Shown: positions 33,590 through 45,199 of the stretch, piece by piece
Layout of the letters: every line of letters starts with the position of its first letter
Position numbering within the stretch: the stretch's first letter is position 1
Source of the DNA: Buxus sempervirens
Taxonomy: Eukaryota > Streptophyta > Magnoliopsida > Buxales > Buxaceae
Length of the DNA stretch: 64,000 bases
NCBI GenBank assembly: GCA_947561395.2
Contig: OX387182.1
Span: 37,689,949-37,753,948 of the forward strand
Reading direction: 5' to 3'
Translations under genes and position numbers: made by a program
Notes under the pieces: model-generated
Databases searched by the model: none
What the model saw: only the letters and a program-made list of their open reading frames with translations
Told to the model about the DNA's origin: nothing

Positions 33590-34378
33590 GCATGCAGCAC
33601 CTGAATCAATACATAACCGCGGGGCCGCACATCTGACTCGAGGCGCACGCGGATGTGGTGCCTCTCTTTGAAGGGAGAATGTCGGGGTTTGGAGTCGCCA
33701 CTGCTTGATAGGGTACAGGCAGACACCTAGGTGCCTAGAGTTTGTCTATTAGGTGGTTTGCAGCGTGAGATTTAGGGTAGGGTCTCGATTATGGTCCAGG
33801 AAAGTACGTAGACACCCCGGTCCGCCCCGTCGGGTGACAGGTCTCACGGGTTTTCCTGGTTGGAGTCAACTTTGTCTATCTTACCTAATTCCTATTCAAA
33901 TATGCATTCTTCAAGTCTTTGTGGGGACCACCTGAATAGTGTGGGTCCCCTTTACTTGATTTTATCTTCTTTATTTAAGTGATCTCTGTCTAATTGGATG
34001 GACCTCATTGGAAGACCTGCAGATTCATTAGTGGGATAAGATTAGCCCACATGTCCCTTTGATGGGCCTTGTTTTAACCCTAGAAGGCCCTTTAGGGTTT
34101 GGTTAACTTTGATGGATTTTATTTTGGGTTTAGCAAAGAATTAATTTAAGACTTATTCTTGTGGGCCTGGATGGTTTGTGGGCCCATTGGGTGGGCCTTA
34201 CAAGTGTTCTATTTTGATTTGTTCATCTTTGGTTAGATCTGTTTCCAATTGGGCTAGGAATGGGCTTGGGGCCCATGTCGTAGGCTTAGGCTTTGAAGGC
34301 CCAAGTCTATGTGGGTATTGGGATTTGGATCCCTTCCCCTCCTTGGTTTTGGGAAATGGACCCGGAACCGGGGCGTTA
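33590..34378 (-). repeat. Truncated Tat/Ogre-type LTR fragment, minus orientation
   Basis: Read on the minus strand this matches the 3' third of the LTRs at 35173-38567 and 44369-49289. Shared blocks are the GGCCCACAA/GGGCCC-rich stretch, CGGACCGGGGTGTCTACGTA and CAGTGGCGACTCCAAA near the end. At 34378 it abuts the gypsy element without LTR-start similarity beyond TTTAACGCCCCGG, so the 5' part is missing or diverged. Confidence 0.7.
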
Positions 34379-35167
34379 AACCATCTCTATCTGAAAAATC
34401 TGCAGCAGCCTCAGATCCTCTACTAATCATCTCTTTAGTCTGAATCAGCTGTGAGTTAGTCAATTGTCTCTCCCGAATCAACTGTACCAAATCTGGCTTT
34501 ATCTGAATGTGGGCAACTCTAATCACTCCATCCTGTGGCAAACTGAACTCTCCCTGCCAATCTCTGACTAAATCCACCAATCTACACTGACTCATTATAA
34601 AGGTTGCTAAAGTGGCTACCTGATCATCAACTGCACTCTTTTTGCTCAAGGCATCTGCCACCCACGTTTGCTTTACTTGGGTGGTATTGCAAAGTAAACT
34701 TAAAGTCCTTAAGCAGATCCATCCACCTACGCTGCCTCATTTCAAGTCTCTTTGAAAAAACAAGTACCTCAAACTCTTATGATCAGAGAAAATCTCGAAC
34801 TCTACTCTATAAAAGTAATGCCTCCATAGCTTCAGTGCAAAGACTATGGCTGCCAACTCCAAATCATGAGTAGGGTAGTTCTTCTCATGTGGTCTCAACA
34901 ATCTCGAGGCATACGCTACAACTCTGCCCTGCTGCATCAATATGCATCCCAAGCCAATCCTAGAAGCATCACAATATACCGCAAACGCTTCATCCATGGA
35001 TGGCACAATCAACACTGGGGCAGTAGTCAACCTCTGCTCAGACTTCTCATCCCACTGGAATTTCACTACCTTCTTGGTCAAGTTAGACAGGGGCCGCTAT
35101 ATGAGAAAATCCCTCAATAAACCTCCTATAATACCCTGCCATACCAAGGACACTCCTGACCTCTATC
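34379..35167 (-). pseudogene. pol: gypsy RT end, RNase H and integrase start (decayed)
   Basis: Continues the RT segment from the far side of the solo LTR: TVIEVRSVLGMAGYYRRFIE near 35167-35110, then RNase H ([45 protein letters not shown]; the D, E and D of the active site are present), then MADALSKKS and the connection to integrase. Frameshifts occur near 35087, 34738 and 34665, the last from an extra G. The frame ends at the LTR fragment at 34378, so the HHCC and DDE parts of integrase are lost. Confidence 0.85.
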
Positions 35168-35761
35168 ACTGTTGTAAGCACCCAAATTTTGATCAAGCCA
35201 AATAAAAAGAGAAAAAATGTGCTAAAAGACAACAAAACGGATCAAAACCCTAAGGAACAAAAATTGACCTTTTGATCGGGTGCAAATTCCCCACCATACT
35301 TCTTCCCAATGTTTATGAAATTCCGACACAATTCTAACGCAACTGAGTTTGCTCAGATTGGGGTTCGGATGAAGAAGATATGAGCCGGTCAAACTTGAGG
35401 GGAGCCGAAAGTTGACTTTTTGCTGAACCCCGAATCAAGTGCTTACCCCTATGCCATTGGATAGAGGGCTCCGATACGGGTCCAACGCAATTGAGTTTGC
35501 CTAAATCGGAGTCCGGATGAAGAAGATATGAGCTGTCGAAGTTTCGAAGCAGCAAAACCCAGAAACTGCACACGTGGCAAAAACTTCCCACGTGGCAGCA
35601 AACGCAGCAAAATATCTCAGGGGGCAATCTTTAAATATCCAAAACTTGCCAAATATCTCAGGGACTAAATCAAAAATCGTACGGGGCAATCTGCGAATAT
35701 CCAAAAGTGTCAAATCGGTCACGTCGGTCAAGTCGAGGGGCAAATTCGTAAATACCATGTT

Positions 35762-36011
35762 TGTATCCGATGACATATGTCGGATACACAGGAACTTCTT
35801 CATATCCGACATTTAATGTCGGGTACATTACCATGCCCTCACTGGATTCGCGCCGATTCCCCGACAGATTCGCGCAGAAAATTAAATTTTTGAAATGATT
35901 ATGTCTTGTATCTGATATTTTATGCCGGATACAAAGGATGTTCTGTGTATCCGACATAAAATGCCGAATACAAAGGAGGTATAGTGTATCCGACATTAAA
36001 TGCCGGATACA
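35762..36011 (+). repeat. Five-unit palindrome array in the solo LTR
   Basis: Units at 35762-35788, 35802-35826, 35906-35934, 35945-35972 and 35984-36011. Stems are variants of GTATCCGG...CCGGATAC, including GTATCCGA...TCGGATAC and ATCCGACATT...AATGTCGG, where a change in one arm is matched in the other. Some arms are partly decayed. Confidence 0.88.
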
Positions 36012-36021
36012 AAAAATTTGT

Positions 36022-36029
36022 TATAAAAA
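36022..36029 (+). promoter_or_regulatory. TATA box of the solo LTR
   Basis: TATAAAAA starts 11 bases after the last palindrome and is followed by GGCAACAGCAGCCCC. The related LTR has TATAAAAG then GGGACAGCAGCCCCC. Confidence 0.75.
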
Positions 36030-37387
36030 GGCAACAGCAGCCCCATTCTGGGGTTTGGCTTGGTTTTTTGGCTGTTTTCCACTTCTTCTCCCCCATGAAC
36101 CTTGCTCCAAGATCCCTCCTCCAAGCCCTTCCTTGCCCCCATAACCCCTCAAACACCCCACCTTGAGCTTCTCTTTCTCTCTTCACTTCTTCCTCTTCAT
36201 TTCCATCCAAGCAAGTGGAGACTTGCTGCTGTTGGTGGTGCCAAGGGAGGCTCTAGCACTTGTTCTTGCTTCAAGGAGAAGACTACACACTTCAAAGGGG
36301 TTTCAAAACCCCAACGTATTGTTCCTTGACACGTTTTATTTTACATATATGAAAATGAGAATGTTTTGAGAATATATAAATGTTTTCTTCTCTTTGATAA
36401 AACAAGTGCCTAGCTTACTTCTTTCTCTTGCACTTACGCCCCCATGAAAGCCTTCAAGGTAGGAGAGGGTTTTCGTAGGGTTCAAAAGGGGGCATGAGTG
36501 GTGTTTTTCACATGATCCTAAGGTTTCTTTCTAAGGTGCTGGTTTATCATGTCTCCATTTCATGTATATGGGGAGGGTGTTCCCCTTTGTTTATGCATCT
36601 CTTGTACCCCCATGTAATCCCCATTCTCCACCCTTCTCATTGCTTTGCTTTTCCATTGAGTGAATTGCTGTTTTGAACATGATTAATGGTGATAAAGTGT
36701 GCATGCATATGTGTGTTGGTATGTGTAGAGATTAGGAAGCATGTATCTTCGTGTATGTGCATTCATGCATCCCCCCAAACCCCTTTCAACTTGATGTTTG
36801 GTGGCTTGACAAGCATGCTCCTTTCCCCCGTAGCATCCCATCCTACCTACTATTTTCATACCACCTACCATGCTCACCCCTTCGCTTTGCTCACTATTTT
36901 GAGCCGATATGCATACTCCCATCGCCCATAGGCCACTGTCGTGGCTCGCATGAGCTGCTGTTGGTGGCAGCAGCAGTACCCCCATCTCCTTTGCACGCCA
37001 CTTCCAAGCATGCAAAGCATGTCAGCCCCATGCCTGGCTGCTGCACCCACCCTGGAGTCATAGTGTGGATTGTGTTTGGAGCAGCCCTTTGGCTTGGTTT
37101 GTACCGAATTTTAAGCTTGCTGTGTGTGTAGGGAATTTGAGAGACCAAGTAGGGACACCTTGGTCCCTGTTTTAGTGGCTTGCATGACCTGAAATTGGGA
37201 AGGCAAGCACCTCATGCCTTCCCCCTCCTTCCCTTGATGCAAAAGTCCCCAAAGTGACCAAATCGGGGCATTCCCTCACTCTCTGAACCAATGTGGGTTC
37301 ACACAGGAGCCCACACAACCCCTGGAACATCCTAGAAGACCCAGAAACCCAACCCCCTTTGAAAAACCAGAAAATAAGCTTCTGTGT

Positions 37388-37495
37388 GTTGATTCGGCAA
37401 CTCAGGTCAGATCAACAGAGCCCCATTCGTAGCCGGCAAAAGATGCCGAATACATTGAGCCTTGTGCGTAACTGGCATCTCAGGCCGGCTATGCT
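37388..37495 (+). repeat. Decayed palindromes in the 3' half of the solo LTR
   Basis: GTTGATTCGGCAACTCAGGT begins a decayed inverted repeat (37388-37416), followed by GCCGGCAAAAGATGCCG and a diverged unit ending CAGGCCGGC. These correspond in position to the better-preserved pair at 48172-48240. Confidence 0.65.
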
Positions 37496-38572
37496 GCCAG
37501 AATATCAGTTTTGCTATTTTTATGATATTGTGCTGTTTTTTTTGGTTTGTTTGACCAACCCGGATGAACCAGAAGGGTTTTCGAGTCACCTGAAAACCCA
37601 ATAGGGGCCATGGACCGACCTGGTCCAAATTGATTCCCGGTGGGCCTTCCAACGGGGCCCACCAAGCCCGACAGATTTTTTTTGATAAATCAAGATAAAT
37701 TTAACCGAATGAGTGGGCCACACCGTTGGAGGCCCACCAAAGCCCAACTGAGGCAGCATGTATGTTTAGATCTAGGCTTGGTTTGGCCGAGACCATGGGT
37801 AGGGCCGATCGGGCCCGCTAAAGCCCATTAAATCGAATCAATTTTAGGGTTTCCAAACCCTAACTCATGAAGACTTGGGCTTTCAAGCCCAAGCCCAGGT
37901 AAAGGGCCCAAAGCCCAAATCCTGGCCCACTTTGGCACAGATTAAGAAAGATAATCAAAACTACTTGGCAACCAACTGTGTGGCCCACTCAAGGGCCCAC
38001 AAAGCAATCCCGGCCCACTTTGGCATGGAAATTCACTCAAATTTAATTAAACTTGAAATTTAAATAAAATCAATTCATTGAACCAAAGCTCAAAGGGCCT
38101 TTCAGGTTTAGACTGAGGCCCACCAAGGGAACACGTGGGCTTAACCAAGCCCACCAAGGAATTAGCGGGCCTTCCAACGGGGCCCGCCCAATCGGACTCA
38201 TCTCATCTTTGAGCTAAGAAGATAAAATCAAGTAAAGGGACCTACACTACTTTGGCGGTCCCGCCAGACTTAACCCAATTGAATGCTGGAATGGGAATCG
38301 GGTGAGTAAGAGACCAAAGTTGACTCAAACCAGGGAAACCATGGGACCCGTCTTTTGACAGGGCGGACCGGGGTGTCTACGGACTTCCCCGGACCGTAAC
38401 CGAGAACATGCTTAGAATCTCAAGCCGCAGACCAAGCCTTAATAGACAAGAATAGGCACCCAGGTGTCTGCCTGCACCCCCATCAAGCAATGGCGACTCC
38501 AAACAAATCCCGAGGCACGCACCATTTTGCATGCGCCTCGTCGTGCGACCGAAATCAGGCGCGCACAACTGT

Positions 38573-39526
38573 AGTGGGTCTAGGCCAATCCGCCACTGCC
38601 TTAACCTTCTCAAGGTCTACAGATATACCCTCTCCTGAGATAATATGACCCAAACATGAAATTTGCCTCAGCTAGAACTGACACTTGCTAAATTTCTCAT
38701 AAAGCCTGTGGTTCCTCAAAGTATGCAATACCGATTTCAAGTGCCCAATATGCTCTTCTATGGTCTTAGAATACACCAGGATGTCATCAATAAACACCAC
38801 TACAAAGCTGTCCAAGTATGCATGAAATATCCTGTTCGTGAGGTCAATGAAAACAGCTGAGGCATTGGTCAGCCCAAAAGGCATAACCAGGAACTCATAA
38901 TGCCCATAGCGTATACGGAAAGCTGTCTTCTCTATATCCTCCTCTACTACTCTCAACTGATGGTATCCCGACCTCAAATTTATCTTGGAAAACCAAGATG
39001 CATCTCCTAATTGGTCAAATAGATCATCGATCCTAGGCAACGGGTACTTATTCTTCACTGTCACCTGATTCAGCTACCTATAATCAATACACATTCGCAT
39101 ACTACCATCCTTCTTCTGCACAAACAGAACTGGTGTGCCCCATGGCGACACACTCGGTCTGATAAATCCCTTCTCTAGAAGCTTGTCTATCTGCTTCTTC
39201 AACTCCTCCTGTTCAAGTTTTGAAAGCCTATAGGGTGGCTTCAAAACTGGAGCTGTACCAGGCATCAATTGGATCCTGAACTCAATGTCTCGAGCATGTG
39301 GTAGTCTAGGTAACTCCTCTGGGAATACATCAACAAACTCTTGAATTACAGGTACATTGGAGATGACAGGAGTGTCACTCCTAAGCTCTTCTGCCACTAC
39401 ATATGCTATCAGATCAATACGTGACTTCAACCCCTCAGATCTGAAACAATAGGTGGTATGATCTGGCCCACTGACTGTGACAGCCCAGCATAACAATCCA
39501 GAGTGATGTGATGTCGGAATAGCCAT
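38573..39526 (-). pseudogene. pol: gypsy reverse transcriptase (decayed)
   Basis: From 39526 downwards the frame contains [40 protein letters not shown] and CIDYR, then TAG at 39074-39076 where the family usually has a Gln or Glu before LNQ. It continues with [41 protein letters not shown] and FIDDILVYS (the catalytic DD). After a second TAG (about 38672) it continues through LGHIISGEGISVD and DWPRPTT to the solo-LTR junction at 38572. Gly-Leu-Thr-Asn-Ala and FIDDILVYS identify a Ty3/gypsy RT. Confidence 0.9.
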
Positions 39527-40152
39527 TCAATCCCTAATATCACATCAAACCCTCCAATCTTCAAGGCAATCAAATCACCAGGCAACTCCAATCTCCCCAG
39601 TCTAATCATGCAGTCTTTATACACAAACTCAACTTTAGTAGACTCTCCTAATGGTGTGGGCACAGTCAATACATCATCCAAATCAATAGGTGACAATCCA
39701 ATCCGTCGTGCACAAACAGGCGATATAAAGGAATGTGAAGCACCAGAATCAAATAAAACACATGTTGATCTACCATAGATGAAAAGAATACCTCCGATTA
39801 GCTCAGGTGCCTCATGGTCAGCCTCAATCTCCTCTACATGCTCAGGCTCACACTCCTCCTTATATGCCTCTACAGCAAATGCCCTAGCCTGGTGCGGATG
39901 CTGAGCAGGTACTGCCTGCCTCTGTCCTCCTCTTTGAATTGCTCCTCGGCCCTGGGGTCTCTGTCCCACGGGTGCTCTCTGAGCTGGTTGCTGAAACTGT
40001 GGCCTCTGTGGGGCAGCGGATGCAGGTGCTAGCAATAGTCCATCTGACCGTCTCACTACCAACAGCTGATAACTCGAAGAGAACTGGCAATCATTAATCC
40101 TGTGGCCTGCCTGACCACACCTATAGCAAGTGCTTGGAGCTGCAACACAAGG
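39427..40152 (-). pseudogene. gag-pol: gypsy zinc knuckle and retropepsin (decayed)
   Basis: Starting at the solo-LTR junction, the minus strand reads the CX2CX4HX4C knuckle CYRCGQAGHRINDC. A Gln/Pro-rich linker and the aspartic protease follow: LFDSGASHSFIS, the catalytic DSGA, and later [10 protein letters not shown], the ILG motif. The protease would process Gag-Pol. A frame change lies near 39480 between the protease and RT frames. Confidence 0.88.
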
Positions 40153-41046
40153 ACTCGTGTAAAACCCCGAATTTTCCCAAATATTAAAATAAAATAATAA
40201 TTAATATTTTTGAGGATTATTATGGATGGAAATAATATCTTATTGTAGGTGATATTATAATTAGTGGGGATCAGGAGTTTGGCGTAGATTAGACCATTTG
40301 ATCGTGAGTCATTGCGGTAAGATTAAAATTTTAAAATAGTTGTATTTTGATTGAGCAAGTGCGTTGTGTTTGATGCAAGTGTGTTGCGTGGAATCATTTA
40401 TATAAATAAGTATGGTATTAGCCCTAAAAGAGACGCTGGGAATACTTTGTGTATTCGTTTGGTATTCAACAGCCGCAAGACCAAAGAGCGACTGGGAACG
40501 ACCGAAAGAAGAAGAGAAGAAGAAGAAGAAGAAGAAGGGAGAGAGAGAAAGGCTTGAGTTTTCATCTCCTGAGCATTGCTTGGCGTCTATGTTAGTCGCT
40601 GTTCAGAGGAGAAAGAGTGATACTCACGAACAGAGGTAGGTAGCACCTATTTTCGTTTCGTTTTGTGTTCTGGAGGTTAATCGATTGTGTTGCATGTTTT
40701 AGTGTTGTATATACATGTATTTAGCTTGATATCAATCATATAATTATGTTAGAATCATCCTGGACATGAAAAATTAGATTTTTAAACATTGTATGTTCGT
40801 TTTTGGGAGACCGCCTACCTCTCTGCGCTCGGCGATCCTCAGCGCTAGTGTAAAATTTGAGACCGCCGAAGATCGCTTGAAGACGTATCGTCGGTGATCA
40901 AAAACTAACTACCGCTGACCATAGACCGCCGGGGCGATCCTGAGCGATCCTAGGCGATCTAGCCAGAAAATGTGATTTCGACAGTTTTTCATCCCCTTTT
41001 CTTCTCCAACTCTTTTCCAAATAACCTGAGCCTCCTACACAGCACC

Positions 41047-41126
41047 CTTATTTACCTAAAAGACACTTAAGTAAATGTCCTGTGTATTTATTGCTCCATT
41101 TACTTAAGTCTTTACATATAAATAAG
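41047..41126. repeat. Hairpin module shared with the 14.3-kb element LTR
   Basis: Arms CTTAAGTAAATG and CATTTACTTAAG are perfect, the outer arm parts are imperfect, and the loop is about 19 bases. The next 100 bases (CCCCCCATTTGGAACCAATA, then AATAAAAAGTCAACTTTCCAG) also match the sequence after 8514 in the 14.3-kb element LTR, although the two LTRs are otherwise unrelated. Confidence 0.8.
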
Positions 41127-41799
41127 GTTTTACCCCCCATTTGGAACCAATAAAAATACTTCCAAGGTCCAAGTCCCAACCAATAAAAAGTCAACTTTCC
41201 AGCTCATGCCTAAATTTCCAGTTTTCCCGGTTTTTATCAAAAAACCCGTTTTGGGTTTGATACCCAGATGAGTGATTCAGGAGCCCATAAAATTCTAGAA
41301 GATGTGTTTACCCTTCAATAGACTACAACAAAAATTTGAGCCCGAAAATCCTTGTAGATTTGTCTAGAAAAATTATATACCAAAAAGTCAACGTGTTTAA
41401 CCAGACTTAGAATATTTTTGGGGTCCGAAACTTTTTATTTCAGAATAGATTGATTTTTGGTATGGTGACCTTATTAAGGATCCTAAGACTATTCCACTCA
41501 TCCAAAATGTATTTTGAGAACTTTATGACATTCTTAGTCCCAAATCATTATAAAATAGGATATTTGATTTCCACCATTTGTAACACTTCTCTAAGATTAT
41601 TCTTAAGGTGTCTCTGAAGGCCAATTACACTAAAAAGTTCATATTAGATATCTAACCACCTTGTTCTATGATTTATTACAATTTGGGGTTTAAAGAGGAT
41701 CAAATTCACTTGAAATGATTACAAGGATTCTATATAGGTAATTTTCTTCTCAAAATATAATTGGACTGTAGACTGAATGCCATGATGGCTATAAGAGAT

Positions 41800-42190
41800 T
41801 GTACCATCTGCGGATGAGATATGAGACCACCTGCGGGTGAGATGTGTAACTCCTGCGGGAGAGACCTCTTGTGGGGGAGATGTATTCATGATGTGATTGC
41901 ATCCCACAAGGGAGATATATATGTGACCACCTGCGGATGAGATGAGACCTCTTGTTGGGGGAGATGTGATCCTGATTGGATTTCATCCCACAGGGGAGAT
42001 ATGTGACCTCCTGCGGGAGAGATGTGACCTCTTGTGGGGGAGATGTAATCATGATGTGATTGCATCCCACAAGGGAGATATATGTGATTACCACCTGCGG
42101 GTGAAATGTGACCACCTGCGGGTGAGATGTGATGACTCCTGCGGGAGAGACCTCATGTAGGGTAGATGTGATTACTATGTGATTGCATTC
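41800..42190. repeat. Degenerate tandem repeat in the solo LTR
   Basis: Many short units of the type GACCACCTGCGG(G/A)TGAGATG, CTCCTGCGGGAGAGA and CTCTTGTGGGGGAGATGT, with a longer period of about 165-180 bases marked by GATGTGATTGCATCCCACAA. CTCCTGCGGGAG is itself a palindrome. Confidence 0.85.
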
Positions 42191-43029
42191 CACATGTGAG
42201 AATGTTGTTATCAGATTGAGATTTACTATTAATTATGAATAACATGATCTACATTTGAATCAGAAGAGTTTGATTAAACGGTTTAGCTGTGACTTGATTT
42301 GATTGACTCTAAAATAGAATATAAATGAGCCATGAATTAATTATAGAATTATTGTAGGAAAACAATACTTGCAGTGAATTGGAAAATCCTTTAGATGAGA
42401 TTTATAATACTGTCTTTCTAATTGAAACAAAGGTTACATAATAAACTCTCTTTATCTCAAGCACTGAATAAATGTTGGTTTCGTATGGTGATTACTCGTT
42501 CTTATTATCGACCGTGACTACCCGATTGTTTTATCGTACATGAATGATTACTTTTATATATATAAACTGTTTCTAGCATGCATGTGTTGCCTACTAAGAT
42601 AGTTGTATCTCACCCTACTTCCTTATCTTATTTTTCAGCTGTTCCACGTGAGAGCGTCCTTGGGGTTGACTCAAGGGGAAGTCGCAAATTATTGAGTTGA
42701 GGATCTTTCTTATTTAGTTTAGATCTTTCTATTAGAGGTTGATATAGATGTAACTTGATAGATAGTTTATGATTTAATTGAATATGAGAGAAAGTGTGTT
42801 AGAAAACCCATTTACTAGATTTATGAATTTATATTGATGAGTTAGTTTGATGGTTATAGTTAGCCACGCATATTGATGAAATTAATGTTTTAATTTTCCT
42901 CACTCTAATAATTAATGGAATTTGTTGAATTTAAATGTTTGGTAATTAGTAGCTTTGGGCCCAATATCACTTCGAATTCGGGTTTGGTGCTTGTTTTGCA
43001 TAGACCCGGGTTCGGGGCGTTACAACTCG

Positions 43030-43313
43030 GTACGTGATGCCTGCCACATCTGGCACAACGTCTCTGACCAGGTCTATACATCTAACCTCCTGATGACTCT
43101 CCTCTATTCCAGTCCCTCGGCCTCTTGCTCCCACTAAAGAAGCCTCTTTGCTCCCCCAACCTCATCGGCTATCTAGCCCTACTCTGACTAACTCTAGCCT
43201 CAATGTCACTCTCAGCCTTGGTGGCTCGGCGTACTACGTCCTTCAGCTCAGTGCATAAAAATACGGTCAGCATACTTCGAATCTCAGGCTTCAGACCCCG
43301 CTCAAAGTGCGAC
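43030..43313 (-). pseudogene. gag: gypsy Gag C-terminal region and first zinc knuckle (decayed)
   Basis: From 43313 the minus strand reads SHFERGLKPEIRSML, LKDVVRRATKAESDIEA (end of a Retrotrans_gag domain), a basic/Gly-rich stretch and CARCGRHHVPSC, the first knuckle, up to the solo LTR. TAG stops lie after SRAR and before MYRPG. The N-terminal part of Gag lies beyond the insertion at 43314 and outside this window. Confidence 0.8.
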
Positions 43314-44368
43314 TGATAAGTCATGAAAATACCACATTATAGCACATTAATTCCATGACTTATCTGGTTTTATTTCATATTTAATTCCCAATTTTACTTA
43401 GAAATTGTCAAAATCTTTCATCTCTACATTTTATTTTCATTGTCTAAATTATGCCTAATTTGTTGATGTAGAGATACTCTTGGTGATTATAGAAGTCACG
43501 GTTCAAACGGCGTAACAATCGGAGTCAAATTGTAGAAGATATCACCAACGTGAGCTGGCCGTTCGCCTGCCGTTCGAACGTTAGTGATCCACAGAGAAAC
43601 CCGAGAGCAGCGTGCGCTGAACGTTCGACTGTCGTTCGAACGTTGGTGAAAAATAGAGAAATTATGAGCGGCGTTCGCTGACCGTTCGATGAACGTTTGA
43701 ACAAGAGATGAAGAAATAGCTTTTTAACTTGAGCGTTCGACCCGCGTTCGATGACCGTTCGAACGATCAAGTAGTAAATCCTGTTATAAAATTCTGAACT
43801 TTGAGGATTTGTTTCCTTTTTCTTGGGGATCTTCTTCTAGTCTTTAGGAGGATTTTTAGGGATTTCTAATAAAGAAGATTAGGTCGTTTTTGGACTTGAA
43901 AATCGTGGATATACAAGGAAAGGAAGTTCTCTCTTCCTTAGGAGTCTTGGAAGGCAAGTTTCTATTTTCTCTTCAAGGGATTTCTGGGCAAGTTTGGAGA
44001 TATAAAAAGGAGGAGCTTGAACGTGAATGAGAGGGATTGATGCTGGGAACGTGAGGAAGAACTAGGAACGTGGGAGATCAAAGCTTGGACTCCATTAGTT
44101 TACTTCTTCTCTTTTCTTCTCACTTTTCTAATATACTCTGTTTTTAATGGTTATTCTTAGTTCAGTCATGAACTAATTTCTTTTTCTAAGGCTTTGATGT
44201 AGTCTAAACATGATGTTTTATTTCTGAATATTATTGCTAATGGATTTGTGGTTCACTATTTGAGTATTTTATTATTGTGCTTAACCCAATTGAGTATTTG
44301 ATCACCATTCAATTGTATTGAGACCGAGAGGAGATATACAATTTTAGTTCCTATGATAAAATACCATA
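43314..44368 (+). mobile_element. 5' part of another LTR element, cut by the Ogre-like element
   Basis: Begins TGATAAGTCATG inside the gypsy gag; the target copy on this side would be GCGAC (43309-43313). It runs to the start of the Ogre-like LTR at 44369. It looks like the beginning of an LTR, with a palindromic start (ATAAGTCATG...CATGACTTAT at about 43316-43375). The rest lies past the right edge of the window, so neither its second LTR nor its type can be confirmed. Confidence 0.65.
43550..43770. repeat. GTTCGAACG palindrome repeats
   Basis: Four degenerate units of 60-65 bases carry GTTCGAACG or variants (CCGTTCGAACG, TCGTTCGAACG, ACGTTTGAAC, CCGTTCGAACG), each with neighbouring GTTCG half sites. 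Confidence 0.8.
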
Positions 44369-44940
44369 TGTAAGCACCTCATTTTTGCGCCCCCGAAAGA
44401 GCCAGAAATGCAAACCCTGGTCAAAAAGTCAAACCCTGATGGGTCAAAATTTGACCTTTTGATCAAGTAATAATCTGCCACCTTGCTTCATCTCAATGGA
44501 TAGGGAATCTCGACACGGTTCCAATGCAACTGAGTCTGTTGGAATCGGAGTCCGAATGAGGGTTCTGCAGGCGGTCAAACTGGAGGATGAGCCGAAAGTT
44601 GACTTTTCCTCGAACCCCGTGCCAAGTGCTTAACCTTATGTCATTGAATAGAGGGCTCCGATACGAGTTCAACGCAATTGAGTTTGCTCAAATCGGAGAT
44701 CAGATAAAGGAGATATGAGCTGTCGAAGTTTCCGGGCAGCAAAAGCCGGAAACTGCACACGTGGCGCAGGAACTGCACACGTGGCAACCAACGCAGCAAA
44801 ATATCTCGGGGACTAAATCTTAAATATCCAAAAACCTCAAGGACTAAACAAAAATTCGTGCGGGGCAATCCGTAGATATCCAAAAGTGTCAAATCGGTCG
44901 AATCGGTCAAGTCGAAGGGCAAATCCGTAATTTTTCGATT

Positions 44941-45188
44941 TGTATCCGGTCAAATATACCGGATACACATACCCTTGTGTATATCCGGACTCCCAGGCCG
45001 GATACGAAGATTTGCTCGGCAAGATTCGCGCCGATTCTCCGACAAATTCGCGGCGGAAATCAATTTTGCCAATTATTATGTTTTGTATCCGGACTCCAAG
45101 TCCGGATACAAAGGCAGCTTAATGTATCCGGACTTGGAGTCCGGATACACATGATATATAGTGTATCCGGACTCCAAGTCCGGATACA
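44941..45188 (+). repeat. Five-unit palindrome array in U3 of the Ogre-like LTR
   Basis: Units at 44941-44967, 44979-45005, 45083-45112, 45123-45149 and 45163-45188. Three have the extended stem GTATCCGGACT...AGTCCGGATAC (11 base pairs); one of these is in the opposite orientation to the other two. Confidence 0.92.
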
Positions 45189-45199
45189 TTAAGTTTTTT

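Larger units (their letters stand above)
35173..38567 (+). mobile_element. Solo LTR (3,395 bp), Tat/Ogre-type, inside the gypsy RT
   Basis: Begins TGTAAGCACCCAAATTTTG and ends AGGCGCGCACA, with perfect ACTGT copies at 35168-35172 and 38568-38572. It is homologous along most of its length to the 5' LTR of the Ogre-like element at 44369-49289: same start, the TTGAGTTTGC and CACGTGGCA blocks, the palindrome array, TATA box, GGCCCACC-rich 3' half and GGTGTCTACGGACTTCCCC. No internal sequence is present. The interrupted RT frame resumes exactly across it. Confidence 0.95.
40158..43024 (+). mobile_element. Solo LTR (2,867 bp) inside the gypsy gag
   Basis: Begins TGTAAAACCCCGAATTTTC and ends GTTCGGGGCGTTACA, with perfect ACTCG copies at 40153-40157 and 43025-43029. 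It interrupts the gypsy frame between the two zinc knuckles. A TATATAAATAAG box lies near 40400. It carries the hairpin at 41047-41126 and a tandem array at 41800-42190. Its termini resemble those of the solo LTR at 21345-24486. Confidence 0.95.
34379..43313 (-). mobile_element. Old Ty3/gypsy chromovirus-like element, broken by two solo LTRs
   Basis: On the minus strand, starting at 43313, the order is Gag C-terminus, two zinc knuckles, protease, RT, RNase H and the start of integrase. The coding sequence is interrupted at 43025/40157 and at 38572/35168 by solo LTRs with perfect TSDs, and resumes exactly after each. It is cut at 43313 by another LTR element and at 34378 by the LTR fragment, so neither of its own LTRs is visible. 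RT motifs ([45 protein letters not shown]) are those of plant Tekay/Del-CRM chromoviruses. Several stops and frameshifts show it is dead. Confidence 0.9.
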
